5,540 nt of DNA from CAZAGD01 sp049699975 (GTDB lineage: Bacteria > Desulfobacterota > SM23-61), in contig JBNAWB010000220.1 in NCBI GenBank assembly GCA_049699975.1, positions 1 through 5,540 on the forward strand. The letters run 5' to 3'. The notes beneath the pieces were generated by a model. The model was not told where the DNA came from and ran no database searches. It saw only the letters and a list, made by a program, of their open reading frames with translations. The position numbers were made by a program, and so were the translations under genes. Of this stretch, positions 1 through 5,518 are shown piece by piece. Positions within the stretch are counted from its first letter, which is position 1; every line of letters starts with the position of its first letter.

Positions 1-67
1 CCCCCTCCTGCCTGTCTCCTGCTGGTGAGAAAAATTAAAACTGATCGACGGTCAGTGCAAAAACCAT

Positions 68-95
68 TTGACAAGTTTTCTGTTTGCATTAAAAT
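68..95 (+). promoter_or_regulatory. sigma70-type promoter of the HU gene
   Basis: A perfect -35 box TTGACA (68-73) is followed after 16 nt by TAAAAT (90-95), which matches TATAAT at five of six positions. Transcription would start near 102, giving a leader of about 40 nt before the HU start codon. The placement directly upstream of a strong Shine-Dalgarno site supports the call. The 16-nt spacer is one below the usual optimum. Confidence 0.75.
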
Positions 96-125
96 AAGAG
101 AGCAATTTTAATTATCCTAAAAATG

Positions 126-137
126 AAGGAGGTGATC
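126..137 (+). promoter_or_regulatory. extended Shine-Dalgarno site of the HU gene
   Basis: AAGGAGGTGATC matches, without mismatch over 12 nt, the complement of the usual bacterial 16S rRNA 3' end. The GGAGG core (128-132) lies 8 nt before the ATG at 141, which fixes the start. Such a long match suggests very efficient initiation, as expected for an abundant nucleoid protein. Confidence 0.9.
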
Positions 138-140
138 TAA

Positions 141-410
141 ATGAACAAGGGTGATTTAGTAGCGGAAGTTGCCAAAGTAGTGGGGAGCAAGAAAAAAGCA
201 GAAGAGGCGGTAACCTGCGTTTTAGACACTATTACCAAAACTTTGAAAAAAGGACAGAGTGTCACCCTCGTGGGCTTTGGCACTTTCAGCGTCGGCCGTC
301 GCAAAGCCCGTATTGGGCGAAATCCCCAAACCGGAAAAGAAATAAAGATCCCGGCCAAAAAAGTTCCTAAATTTAGTCCGGGAAAAGCCCTCAAAAATGC
401 GGTAAAGTAA
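141..410 (+). CDS. hup: HU family DNA-binding protein
   Basis: This encodes an 89-residue histone-like protein, the normal length for HU. HU works as a dimer that binds and bends DNA non-specifically and compacts the nucleoid. The family signature is intact at residues 44-65 (VGFGTFSVGRRKARIGRNPQ and following TG). It includes the RNP segment whose proline (P62) is the DNA-intercalating residue at the tip of the beta arm. The N-terminal helical dimerisation part (about 1-40) is lysine-rich, and the C-terminus PGKALKNAVK is typical. The start is set by a promoter at 68-95 and a very strong SD at 126-137. It is a monocistronic gene, convergent with the biotin carboxylase gene and separated from it by a 50-nt gap holding a terminator. 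IHF subunits share this fold, but the sequence looks like HU. There is no sign of a functional link to the carboxylase genes. Confidence 0.96.
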   Translation: MNKGDLVAEVAKVVGSKKKAEEAVTCVLDTITKTLKKGQSVTLVGFGTFSVGRRKARIGRNPQTGKEIKIPAKKVPKFSPGKALKNAVK

Positions 411-420
411 TAAATAATCA

Positions 421-462
421 GGGGCGGGATAAAAGTTTTAAATTAACCCGCCCCATTTTTTT
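421..462. terminator. intrinsic terminator between convergent HU and accC
   Basis: GGGGCGGG (421-428) pairs with CCCGCCCC (447-454), an 8-bp all-GC stem around an AT-rich 18-nt loop. One A and seven Ts (456-462) follow on the + strand, so this is a good terminator for HU. The T-tract runs into the stop codon of accC (461-463). Read leftward, the same stem is followed by a T-rich but broken tract, so it may also end the accC transcript. The + direction is well supported and the - direction less so. Confidence 0.85.
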
Positions 463-1822
463 ATTCTTCTTCTTCCTCTTCGTCGGGCACAAATCTTTTA
501 ATAAAGTCCGTGTTAAATTTTCCTTCCTGAAAGAGCGGATCATCCATAATCTGCAAATAGAGAGGAATAGTAGTTTTAATGGGATGGATGCGCAACTCCC
601 GCAGAGCTCTTTTCATAATCTTGATCGCTCCGCAGCGGGTAGCATTGTGGGTGATAAGTTTGCCGATGAGGGAATCATAATATATGGGAAGCTCATAGCC
701 TTGGTAAATATGCGTGTCTAACCTAACCCCGAAACCTCCCGGAGCGCGGAATTCCGTGATTAAGCCAGGGGAAGGCTTAAAATTTTGGGCGGGGTCTTCG
801 GCGTTAAGCCGACATTCTATCGCCCAACCCCGCGGTTTTATCTCTTCTTCATTAAAGGTCAATTCTTGACCAGCAGCCAGGCGAATCTGGGCTTTGATTA
901 AATCTACCCCCGTGGTCATCTCCGTAACCGGATGTTCTACCTGAATGCGCGCATTGATCTCCAAAAAATAAAAATTATCCTCCCCATCTAAAAGAAATTC
1001 CACTGTGCCGGCATTAAAATATTTAACGGCCTGCGCGGCTGCTAAAGCGGCGCGGCCCATTTTTTGCCTTAAAGGCGGTGTTAGGCGCGGCGATGGAGAT
1101 TCTTCGATCAACTTTTGATATCTCCTTTGAATAGTGCATTCTCTCTCGCCTAATTGGATGACTTTTCCTTTTTTATCGGCCAAAATTTGGAATTCAATAT
1201 GGCGAGCCGGAGAGATACACCTTTCGATATACAGCCCATCATGGCCAAAAGCTGCTTGGGCTTCCATCTTGGCTATGGGAAATTCCGTACGCAGGCTTTC
1301 TTCATTGGGGCAAATCCTGATCCCCCTTCCTCCACCTCCGGCCGTTGCTTTCAGCATAACTGGATAACCCAAAATTTGCGCAAATTGCTGGGCTTCATCA
1401 AGATTATTGATCAGCTTTTGGCTCCAGGGGATGACAGGGATTCCCGCTTTGGCCATCATTTCTTTACAAGTAATCTTGTCCCCGCTCAATTCCAGATTCT
1501 CAGGAGTAGGCCCGATAAAAATAAGGCCATGCTCAGCGCATTTACGGGCAAATTGTCCGTTCTCCGCCAAATAGCCATAACCTGGATGAATAGCTTCGGC
1601 TTTGGTTTTTAAGGCCGCCTGAATGATATTATCCATATTTAAATAACTCTTGCTACTGGGGGCAGGACCGAGGCAAACTTTTTCTTCGGCCAAAAATACA
1701 GGCAAACTATTTTGGTCTGCTTCAGAATAGGCGGCCACGCATCTAATGCCCAATTCCTGGCAAGCTCTAATTATGCGGACAGCGATTTCGCCCCGGTTGG
1801 CAATAAGAATCTTAGAAAACAT
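461..1822 (-). CDS. accC: acetyl-CoA/acyl-CoA carboxylase, biotin carboxylase subunit
   Basis: The product has 453 residues, close to the roughly 450 of stand-alone AccC. It is a cytosolic ATP-grasp enzyme that carboxylates the biotin of the carrier protein using ATP and bicarbonate. The order is an N-terminal biotin carboxylase domain (1-112), an ATP-grasp domain (about 113-325) and a C-terminal domain (about 330-445). Visible residues, by recalled E. coli counterpart, include K120 (K116), K158 (K159), the glycine loop GGGGRG (162-167), H208 (H209), K237 (K238), E275 (E276), and E288, N290, R292, Q294 and E296 in EINARIQVEHPVTE. R338 in ECRLNAEDP is also present. The catalytic set thus appears complete. 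One difference is Y235 in QRRYQK, where E. coli has H236. The protein ends in DEEEEEE. It lies 9 nt after the carrier gene, and its weak SD (AAAAGG) overlaps that gene's stop, which suggests translational coupling. A pyruvate carboxylase A-type subunit is possible from this gene alone, but the carboxyltransferases opposite favour acyl-CoA carboxylase. Confidence 0.95.
   Translation of the reverse strand: MFSKILIANRGEIAVRIIRACQELGIRCVAAYSEADQNSLPVFLAEEKVCLGPAPSSKSYLNMDNIIQAALKTKAEAIHPGYGYLAENGQFARKCAEHGLIFIGPTPENLELSGDKITCKEMMAKAGIPVIPWSQKLINNLDEAQQFAQILGYPVMLKATAGGGGRGIRICPNEESLRTEFPIAKMEAQAAFGHDGLYIERCISPARHIEFQILADKKGKVIQLGERECTIQRRYQKLIEESPSPRLTPPLRQKMGRAALAAAQAVKYFNAGTVEFLLDGEDNFYFLEINARIQVEHPVTEMTTGVDLIKAQIRLAAGQELTFNEEEIKPRGWAIECRLNAEDPAQNFKPSPGLITEFRAPGGFGVRLDTHIYQGYELPIYYDSLIGKLITHNATRCGAIKIMKRALRELRIHPIKTTIPLYLQIMDDPLFQEGKFNTDFIKRFVPDEEEEEE
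464..481 (-). repeat. GAA/GAG trinucleotide run encoding an acidic tail
   Basis: Six consecutive GAA or GAG codons lie immediately before the accC stop and encode E448-E453, preceded by D447. Four of them are uninterrupted GAA units (464-475). The run is a short microsatellite that could change length by slippage without changing the frame. It lies beyond the folded biotin carboxylase domain, so a length change would probably be tolerated. Confidence 0.8.
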
Positions 1823-1831
1823 AGCTGCCTT

Positions 1832-2086
1832 TTAAGAGGTAATTTCAATTATGAAGAGAAGATCATCATCTTTTACAGCCGCTTCATTCGGGCAAACGAT
1901 CTCTACTATTCGTCCCGCCACAGGAGCTTTTATCTTTTGAAAAACTTTCATTGTTTCTAAGAGAGCTAATACTTGCTTTTTAGCCACCATATCCCCCACC
2001 TCCACATAAGGTGGTTGGTCAGGCGCAGGCCGGCGGTAGAAGATACCTGACATGGGAGCTCTTACTTCCACCCTTTTATTGGCCAT
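1832..2086 (-). CDS. accB: biotin carboxyl carrier protein, minimal AccB-like
   Basis: This is a single biotinyl/lipoyl domain of 84 residues that carries the carboxylated biotin between AccC and the carboxyltransferases. The biotinylation motif is ETMKV (44-48), with K47 as the attachment lysine (codon 1946-1948). The usual motif is EAMKM. The segment FYRRPAPDQPPYVEVGD (16-32) matches the 'thumb' region of AccB-type carriers, which points to an acetyl-CoA carboxylase-like origin. The N-terminal extension of full-size AccB (about 150 residues in total) is absent. The start is uncertain. ATG 2086 has AGGA (2100-2097) 10 nt upstream. ATG 2092 has the same AGGA only 4 nt upstream. TTG 2107 gives 91 residues and has AGGGGAG 6 nt upstream. 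I prefer 2086, partly because the apparent -10 box at 2127-2122 would start transcription near 2115, inside the SD that the TTG needs. It is the first gene of the leftward accB-accC pair. Confidence 0.92.
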   Translation of the reverse strand: MANKRVEVRAPMSGIFYRRPAPDQPPYVEVGDMVAKKQVLALLETMKVFQKIKAPVAGRIVEIVCPNEAAVKDDDLLFIIEITS

Positions 2087-2121
2087 AATCATTTCTTCCT
2101 GCTTCAACCTTGACTCCCCTG

Positions 2122-2127
2122 ATTATA
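2122..2127 (-). promoter_or_regulatory. -10 box for leftward accB-accC transcription
   Basis: The minus strand reads TATAAT at 2127-2122, a perfect -10 hexamer about 35 nt before ATG 2086. Transcription would begin near 2115. I see no convincing -35 box at the proper distance (about 2145-2150), so an activator or another feature may be needed, or the match may be chance in AT-rich DNA. Confidence 0.45.
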
Positions 2128-2141
2128 TTTTTTAATATAAT
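2122..2141. promoter_or_regulatory. AT-rich palindrome in the divergent promoter region
   Basis: ATTATATT (2122-2129) and AATATAAT (2134-2141) form a perfect 8-bp inverted repeat around TTTT. The outer six bases of each arm are a TATAAT hexamer reading outward, one per strand. The element could simply be two back-to-back -10 boxes, or it could also be a binding site for a dimeric regulator. It does not match the FapR or BirA operator sequences that I know. Confidence 0.5.
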
Positions 2142-2142
2142 A

Positions 2143-2161
2143 GCCAGTTTTAACTGCTGGC
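2143..2161. repeat. nested inverted repeat just downstream of the + promoter
   Basis: GCCAG (2143-2147) and CTGGC (2157-2161) form a 5-bp inverted repeat. Between and overlapping them, CAGTT (2145-2149) and AACTG (2152-2156) form a second, shorter one. The right arm is shared with the terminator-like hairpin at 2157-2172. Its position over the start site fits an operator or part of an alternative RNA structure, but both are inference. Confidence 0.35.
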
Positions 2162-2181
2162 CATTATGCCAGGATTTTTTT
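2157..2181 (+). terminator. terminator-like hairpin in the carboxyltransferase leader
   Basis: CTGGC (2157-2161) pairs with GCCAG (2168-2172) across a 6-nt loop. GA and then seven Ts (2175-2181) follow on the + strand. The stem is only 5 bp, so termination may be partial. It sits between the predicted rightward promoter and the gene at 2246 with no coding sequence before it, so it would act as a leader attenuator rather than an end-of-gene terminator. Confidence 0.45.
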
Positions 2182-2245
2182 CAGAGAGCAAGGGGTTTTC
2201 TCACCGTCAATAACCAAGCCTAAATATTAAACCAGGAGAATAAAG

Positions 2246-3796
2246 ATGGGCAAATGGATGGATGGTTTCCTCAAAAAATTTGAGATACTTAAAGAAGAAA
2301 GCCTGGCTGGAGGGGGTACGGAGCGTCTGGCAGCCCAGCACAGTTTGGGCAAGCTTTCGGCGAGGGAGCGGATTAATTTATTGCTCGACCCCGGAACTTT
2401 TGAAGAGATAGGCTCATTAATTCGCGATAATCGGCCACCTTGGGATGGGAAAAATAGGCCTAGTCCGGGCGATGGCGTACTAACTGGTTTTGGCCAAATT
2501 CAAGGAAGACCAGTACTGGTTTACGCTATGGATTTTACGGTCATGTCGGGTTCTTTAGGAGATCAGGGAGTCTGGAAATTGGCAGATTTAGCGAAGATGG
2601 CCGCCCAGCGTGCGCAACCCTTGATCGGCCTAATTGATTCGGCCGGAGAAAGGCTCAGTTTCAAAGGCGGAGATATCGGTTTCAATGGTCTCGGCCAATT
2701 CTTACGGAATTATTCGTTGATTTCCGGGATTGTGCCCCGAATTTCTTTAGTCTTGGGGCCTTGTACAGGAGTTTCGGCGGTAGTCCCTGTGTTGTCTGAT
2801 TTTATGATCATGAATCGGCGAACTGGTTTTTTGTGGCTGGGAGGAGAGAAAAGTGCGCCGGAGGCCGGTTGGGCTGATTTTCATATGGAGAAGAGTGGCC
2901 AAGGCGACTTAGTAGCCGATACTGATGAAGAAGCAATTGCCCTAACTAAAAAACTCCTTACTTATCTTCCCCAGAACTGCTGGGAAAAGCCGCCGGTAGT
3001 GGAGATGGATGATGATCCGGAGAGAAGAGCAGAAGATTTGGTAGAGGTAATGCCGGACGATCCCAGATTCACCTATGACATTCATGAAATTATTACGCGC
3101 CTGGTCGATAAAGGGGAATTTTTTGAGCTTAAAGAAAATTTTGCTAATCATTTAGTCCTGGGCTTTTGTCGTTTTAATAATCAAGTTTGTGGTCTGGTGG
3201 CCAATAACCCTGAAGAACTTAGCGGGATCTTGGAGCCTGATTCCTCTGATAAATATGATCGCTTCATGACCTTTTTAGATGCCTTCAATATTCCCCAGAT
3301 TAATATAGTAGATACGACAGCCTTTCCTCCCGGAGACAAATGGGAAAAAATAGGTGTGATCCGACATGGGGCGAAGTTGCTGCATACTTATGCCCACTTA
3401 ACTTCGCCGAAGATAACGATTGTCTTGCGGCGAGCTTATGGGGGAGCAAATATCGTTATGGGCTGTTCGGCTATGTTCCCCGATTTTGTTTATGGGTGGC
3501 CGACCACAGAATTTGCCCCCACTGGTCCAGAAACAGTGGTCCACGCCATCTTTCACAAAGAATTGGCCAAAGCTAAGGAAGAGGGAAAATACGAGCAGGT
3601 ATATAATTTCCTCCTGGGCATCCTAAAAGAACAATTTAGTGTGCTCAATATGGGTAAATTCTGGAACACCTATTATACAGTCCATGAAGTGATTGATCCT
3701 CGCGATACACGGCCCAAGATAATTAAAGCGCTAAAGACCTTGACCAATAAGCGAGAAGAATTGCCTGAGAAAAAAAGATCGATTAAACCAGCCTAA
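2246..3796 (+). CDS. acyl-CoA carboxylase carboxyltransferase, first paralogue (N-domain motif altered)
   Basis: The product has 516 residues, full length for the one-piece PccB/AccD5/12S carboxyltransferase family, with two crotonase-like domains (N about 1-265, C about 275-516). It would transfer the carboxyl group from carboxybiotin to an acyl-CoA in the cytosol. Family features include KLSARERI (36-43), DFTV (96-99), DSAGERL (131-137), the intact C-domain motif YGGAN (398-402), YGWPTTEFAPTGPE (416-429) and DPRDTRP (484-490). The N-domain oxyanion motif reads GPCTGVSAVVP (171-181), where the family usually has GPCAGGAVYSP. The loop after LWLGG (196-200) is about nine residues shorter than in the next gene, and the usual E-x-LGGA segment is lost. 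The residue two after the GGA motif is Ile (I403). In Streptomyces enzymes an Ile at this position goes with relaxed acetyl/propionyl use, so the substrate is not settled. The start at 2246 has AGGAG (2234-2238) 7 nt upstream. The gene is first of a two-gene operon. The family is certain; independent activity is doubtful. Confidence 0.93.
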   Translation: MGKWMDGFLKKFEILKEESLAGGGTERLAAQHSLGKLSARERINLLLDPGTFEEIGSLIRDNRPPWDGKNRPSPGDGVLTGFGQIQGRPVLVYAMDFTVMSGSLGDQGVWKLADLAKMAAQRAQPLIGLIDSAGERLSFKGGDIGFNGLGQFLRNYSLISGIVPRISLVLGPCTGVSAVVPVLSDFMIMNRRTGFLWLGGEKSAPEAGWADFHMEKSGQGDLVADTDEEAIALTKKLLTYLPQNCWEKPPVVEMDDDPERRAEDLVEVMPDDPRFTYDIHEIITRLVDKGEFFELKENFANHLVLGFCRFNNQVCGLVANNPEELSGILEPDSSDKYDRFMTFLDAFNIPQINIVDTTAFPPGDKWEKIGVIRHGAKLLHTYAHLTSPKITIVLRRAYGGANIVMGCSAMFPDFVYGWPTTEFAPTGPETVVHAIFHKELAKAKEEGKYEQVYNFLLGILKEQFSVLNMGKFWNTYYTVHEVIDPRDTRPKIIKALKTLTNKREELPEKKRSIKPA

Positions 3797-3812
3797 GCGA
3801 GGAGGTAGGAAA

Positions 3813-5372
3813 ATGGGCGAGCGCATGGAGAAGGCCATCCAAAGGTTGCGGGAGATGCAACAGAGAAATCTCCTGGGTGGTGGCAAAGAACAGATCGAGC
3901 GCCAACACAGCCGCGGCAAATTAACTGCGCGGGAAAGAATAGCCTGCCTCATTGATCCGGGGACTTTTTACGAATTGGGGTCGGCGGTTGGAGCCACGGG
4001 GATAAGAATTGATGGGAAGAAGTCTGAAGCTCCCTGTGATGGAGCAATTGTGGGCACGGCCCGTGTAGATGGGCGAATCGTAGCCATTTATGCCAGTGAT
4101 TTTACAGTTTATGGTGGCTCCATTGGCACGCAGCATCTGCAGAAATGTGCCCAGTTAATTAACTTAGCAGCTCGTTGGGGCATACCCATGGTTTGGTTGC
4201 TCGACTCCTCTGGCGGAAGATTAGGTTACCGCGACGTGCCCACCGGAGGGTTAGATTGGTATTTTGCCCTCATTTCTCGCTATTCGGGCTTAATTCCCCA
4301 AATTAATGTATTGATGGGCCCCTGCATTGCCGGCCAGGCTTACGCTCCTGCTCTTTGCGATTTTCTGCTGATGAGCAGAACTTCAGCCAATCTTTGGCTG
4401 GGAGGGCCGCGCATGACCGAAGCAGCCACTTCCGAGAAGATTGGCCAGGAAGTGGGCGGAGCTGACTACCACATGGTTTACAGTGGAACTTGTGACCTGG
4501 TTGGTGATAATGATCAAGAGACGATTCAAAAAGCCCGCAAGTTATTAAGTTATTTACCCAGCAATTACCGGGAGAAACCGCCTCATAAACCGACCAAAGA
4601 TAACTCCCAAAGAGAAGTAGAAGAACTTCTAAAAATTGTTCCTGATGAATACGCAAGTACCTATGATATGCACGAGGTAATTCGCCTTTTGGTAGATGAA
4701 GGGGATTACTTAGAGATCAAAGAGAATTATGCCCCCCAGATTATTACTTGCTTTTGCCGCTTTAATGGGGAGGTAGCAGGTATTGTAGCTAATAACCCTA
4801 AAGTAAAGAGGAGTGCCTTAGAAATTGATGCCTGCGACAAGTATTACCGTTTTCTGCAAGTGTTAGATGCTTATAATATTCCCCTAATCAATTTAGTTGA
4901 TACTCCCCCTTTGGTTCCTGGGGAAGATCAAGAGGCCAAAGGTCTGCTGCGGCACTTTGGTAAAATTCTTTATACTTACGCTTCGGCCACAATTCCCAAA
5001 ATTACTATCGTCTTGCGGGAAGCCTATGCTGATGCGGGAAGTATTATTATGGGTGGAGTAAAAGGAATGGGTGTTGACCTTTGTTATGCCTGGCCGATGG
5101 CCCAGTTTGCTATTCAGGCCTCTTCCTTTGACCTGCGGCAATTCTATAAATTTGGCGTGGAAGAGGATGCTTATGAAGGGTATTTAAACCGGGCCCGCGA
5201 AAAATTAGGAGTTTTTGAAGCAGCCAAAAGTTGGACAGCTCAAGTAGTTGATGAGATCATTGAACCCAAAGACACCCGCAAAATAATTATCGAAGCTTTA
5301 GAGATTACTCGGCAAAAACAAGAGAAGTTACCCAAGCGGGCCAAGATCCTTAATAGCCCAGGGCCAACTTAA
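3813..5372 (+). CDS. acyl-CoA carboxylase carboxyltransferase, second paralogue (C-domain motif altered)
   Basis: The product has 519 residues, full length for the family and clearly paralogous to the preceding gene: for example KLTARERI (36-43), DFTV (96-99), HEVIRLLVDEGDYLEIKENY (287-306) and PKITIVLR (395-402). The N-domain is closer to the standard: DSSGGRL (131-137), GPCIAGQAYAPA (169-180, usual forms GPCAGGAVYSPA or CTAGGAYVPA), and the loop GGPRMTEAATSEKIGQEVGG (197-216) continuing to H220, which the first paralogue lacks. In the C-domain, the expected YGGA is replaced by YADAGS (405-410) with one extra residue. The usual G-x-E-G stretch after AWP (426-428) is replaced by IQASSFDLRQFY (434-445). 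SD AGGAGG (3800-3805) lies 7 nt before the ATG, and the 16-nt gap to the first gene indicates one operon. Tandem TAA stops (5370-5375) close it. The likely role is partner subunit of a heteromeric carboxyltransferase. A separate enzyme for another acyl-CoA is the alternative. Confidence 0.93.
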   Translation: MGERMEKAIQRLREMQQRNLLGGGKEQIERQHSRGKLTARERIACLIDPGTFYELGSAVGATGIRIDGKKSEAPCDGAIVGTARVDGRIVAIYASDFTVYGGSIGTQHLQKCAQLINLAARWGIPMVWLLDSSGGRLGYRDVPTGGLDWYFALISRYSGLIPQINVLMGPCIAGQAYAPALCDFLLMSRTSANLWLGGPRMTEAATSEKIGQEVGGADYHMVYSGTCDLVGDNDQETIQKARKLLSYLPSNYREKPPHKPTKDNSQREVEELLKIVPDEYASTYDMHEVIRLLVDEGDYLEIKENYAPQIITCFCRFNGEVAGIVANNPKVKRSALEIDACDKYYRFLQVLDAYNIPLINLVDTPPLVPGEDQEAKGLLRHFGKILYTYASATIPKITIVLREAYADAGSIIMGGVKGMGVDLCYAWPMAQFAIQASSFDLRQFYKFGVEEDAYEGYLNRAREKLGVFEAAKSWTAQVVDEIIEPKDTRKIIIEALEITRQKQEKLPKRAKILNSPGPT

Positions 5373-5405
5373 TAAGTGCGTTAGAAGAAGGGGAAAACAT
5401 AGGAG

Positions 5406-5426
5406 GGCAAGGATTTATTCCTTGCC
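5406..5426 (+). terminator. hairpin after the carboxyltransferase operon
   Basis: GGCAAGGA (5406-5413) pairs perfectly with TCCTTGCC (5419-5426) around a 5-nt loop, 30 nt after the tandem stop codons. The position fits an operon terminator or a 3'-end stabiliser. The sequence that follows (ATATTGAGG) has no proper T-tract, so intrinsic termination is likely to be weak or Rho-assisted. Confidence 0.5.
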
Positions 5427-5479
5427 ATATTGAGGCCGTTTCATAATTAATAAAGAGCTAACTTTTGGTGAAGGGGTCA

Positions 5480-5510
5480 GAGGCAGGCCGGAGGCAGGCC
5501 AGAGGCAGGC
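5480..5510. repeat. 11-bp GC-rich tandem repeat, nearly three copies
   Basis: The unit GAGGCAGGCCN occurs at 5480-5490 and 5491-5501, and its first nine bases recur at 5502-5510. The copies differ only at the last base of the unit. It is non-coding and lies between the operon hairpin and a second hairpin at the window edge. It is too short and lacks spacers, so it is not a CRISPR array. It is most likely a local minisatellite or part of an interspersed intergenic repeat. Confidence 0.75.
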
Positions 5511-5518
5511 ATTCATTC

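Larger units (their letters stand above)
2110..2141 (+). promoter_or_regulatory. promoter for the rightward carboxyltransferase pair
   Basis: TTGACT (2110-2115) matches the -35 consensus at five of six positions. Two overlapping -10 candidates follow: TAATAT (2133-2138) with an ideal 17-nt spacer, and a perfect TATAAT (2136-2141) with a long 20-nt spacer. Transcription would start at about 2145-2148, giving a leader of roughly 100 nt before the ATG at 2246. The promoter overlaps the leftward start region. Confidence 0.5.

Noticed and set aside
41..55. Imperfect palindrome CTGATCGACGGTCAG upstream of the HU promoter
   Set aside because: It is short and includes a wobble pair. It could be an operator or the remains of an upstream terminator, but nothing else supports a function.
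1134..1612. Open frames on the + strand inside accC (77 and 152 codons)
   Set aside because: They are antisense to a well-conserved gene, resemble no family I know, and are explained by the coding constraints of the accC strand.
2108..2245. Known operator (BirA or FapR) or a riboswitch in the divergent region
   Set aside because: The palindromes do not match the BirA or FapR operator sequences that I know, and the leader of about 100 nt shows no riboswitch core I recognise.
4303..4656. 117-codon open frame on the - strand inside the second carboxyltransferase
   Set aside because: It lies fully opposite conserved carboxyltransferase sequence, with no recognisable domain or context.
2246..5372. 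Sodium-pumping decarboxylase (methylmalonyl-CoA or glutaconyl-CoA type)
   Set aside because: The carboxyltransferases resemble those alpha subunits, but no membrane beta subunit or small subunits are present, and a biotin carboxylase gene lies opposite, which points to ATP-driven carboxylation. Missing subunits outside the window cannot be fully excluded.
5401..5432. Small open frame after AGGAGG at 5401-5406
   Set aside because: No ATG, GTG or TTG lies at a proper distance, and the frame starting at ATT 5413 stops within a few codons. The AGGAGG borders the hairpin stem.
5430..5454. Promoter for a gene beyond the right edge (TTGAGG with AT-rich DNA after it)
   Set aside because: No -10-like hexamer falls at a 16-18 nt spacing, and no downstream gene start is visible.
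5480..5510. Possible CRISPR array
   Set aside because: The units are 11 bp and contiguous with no spacers, and no cas genes are present.
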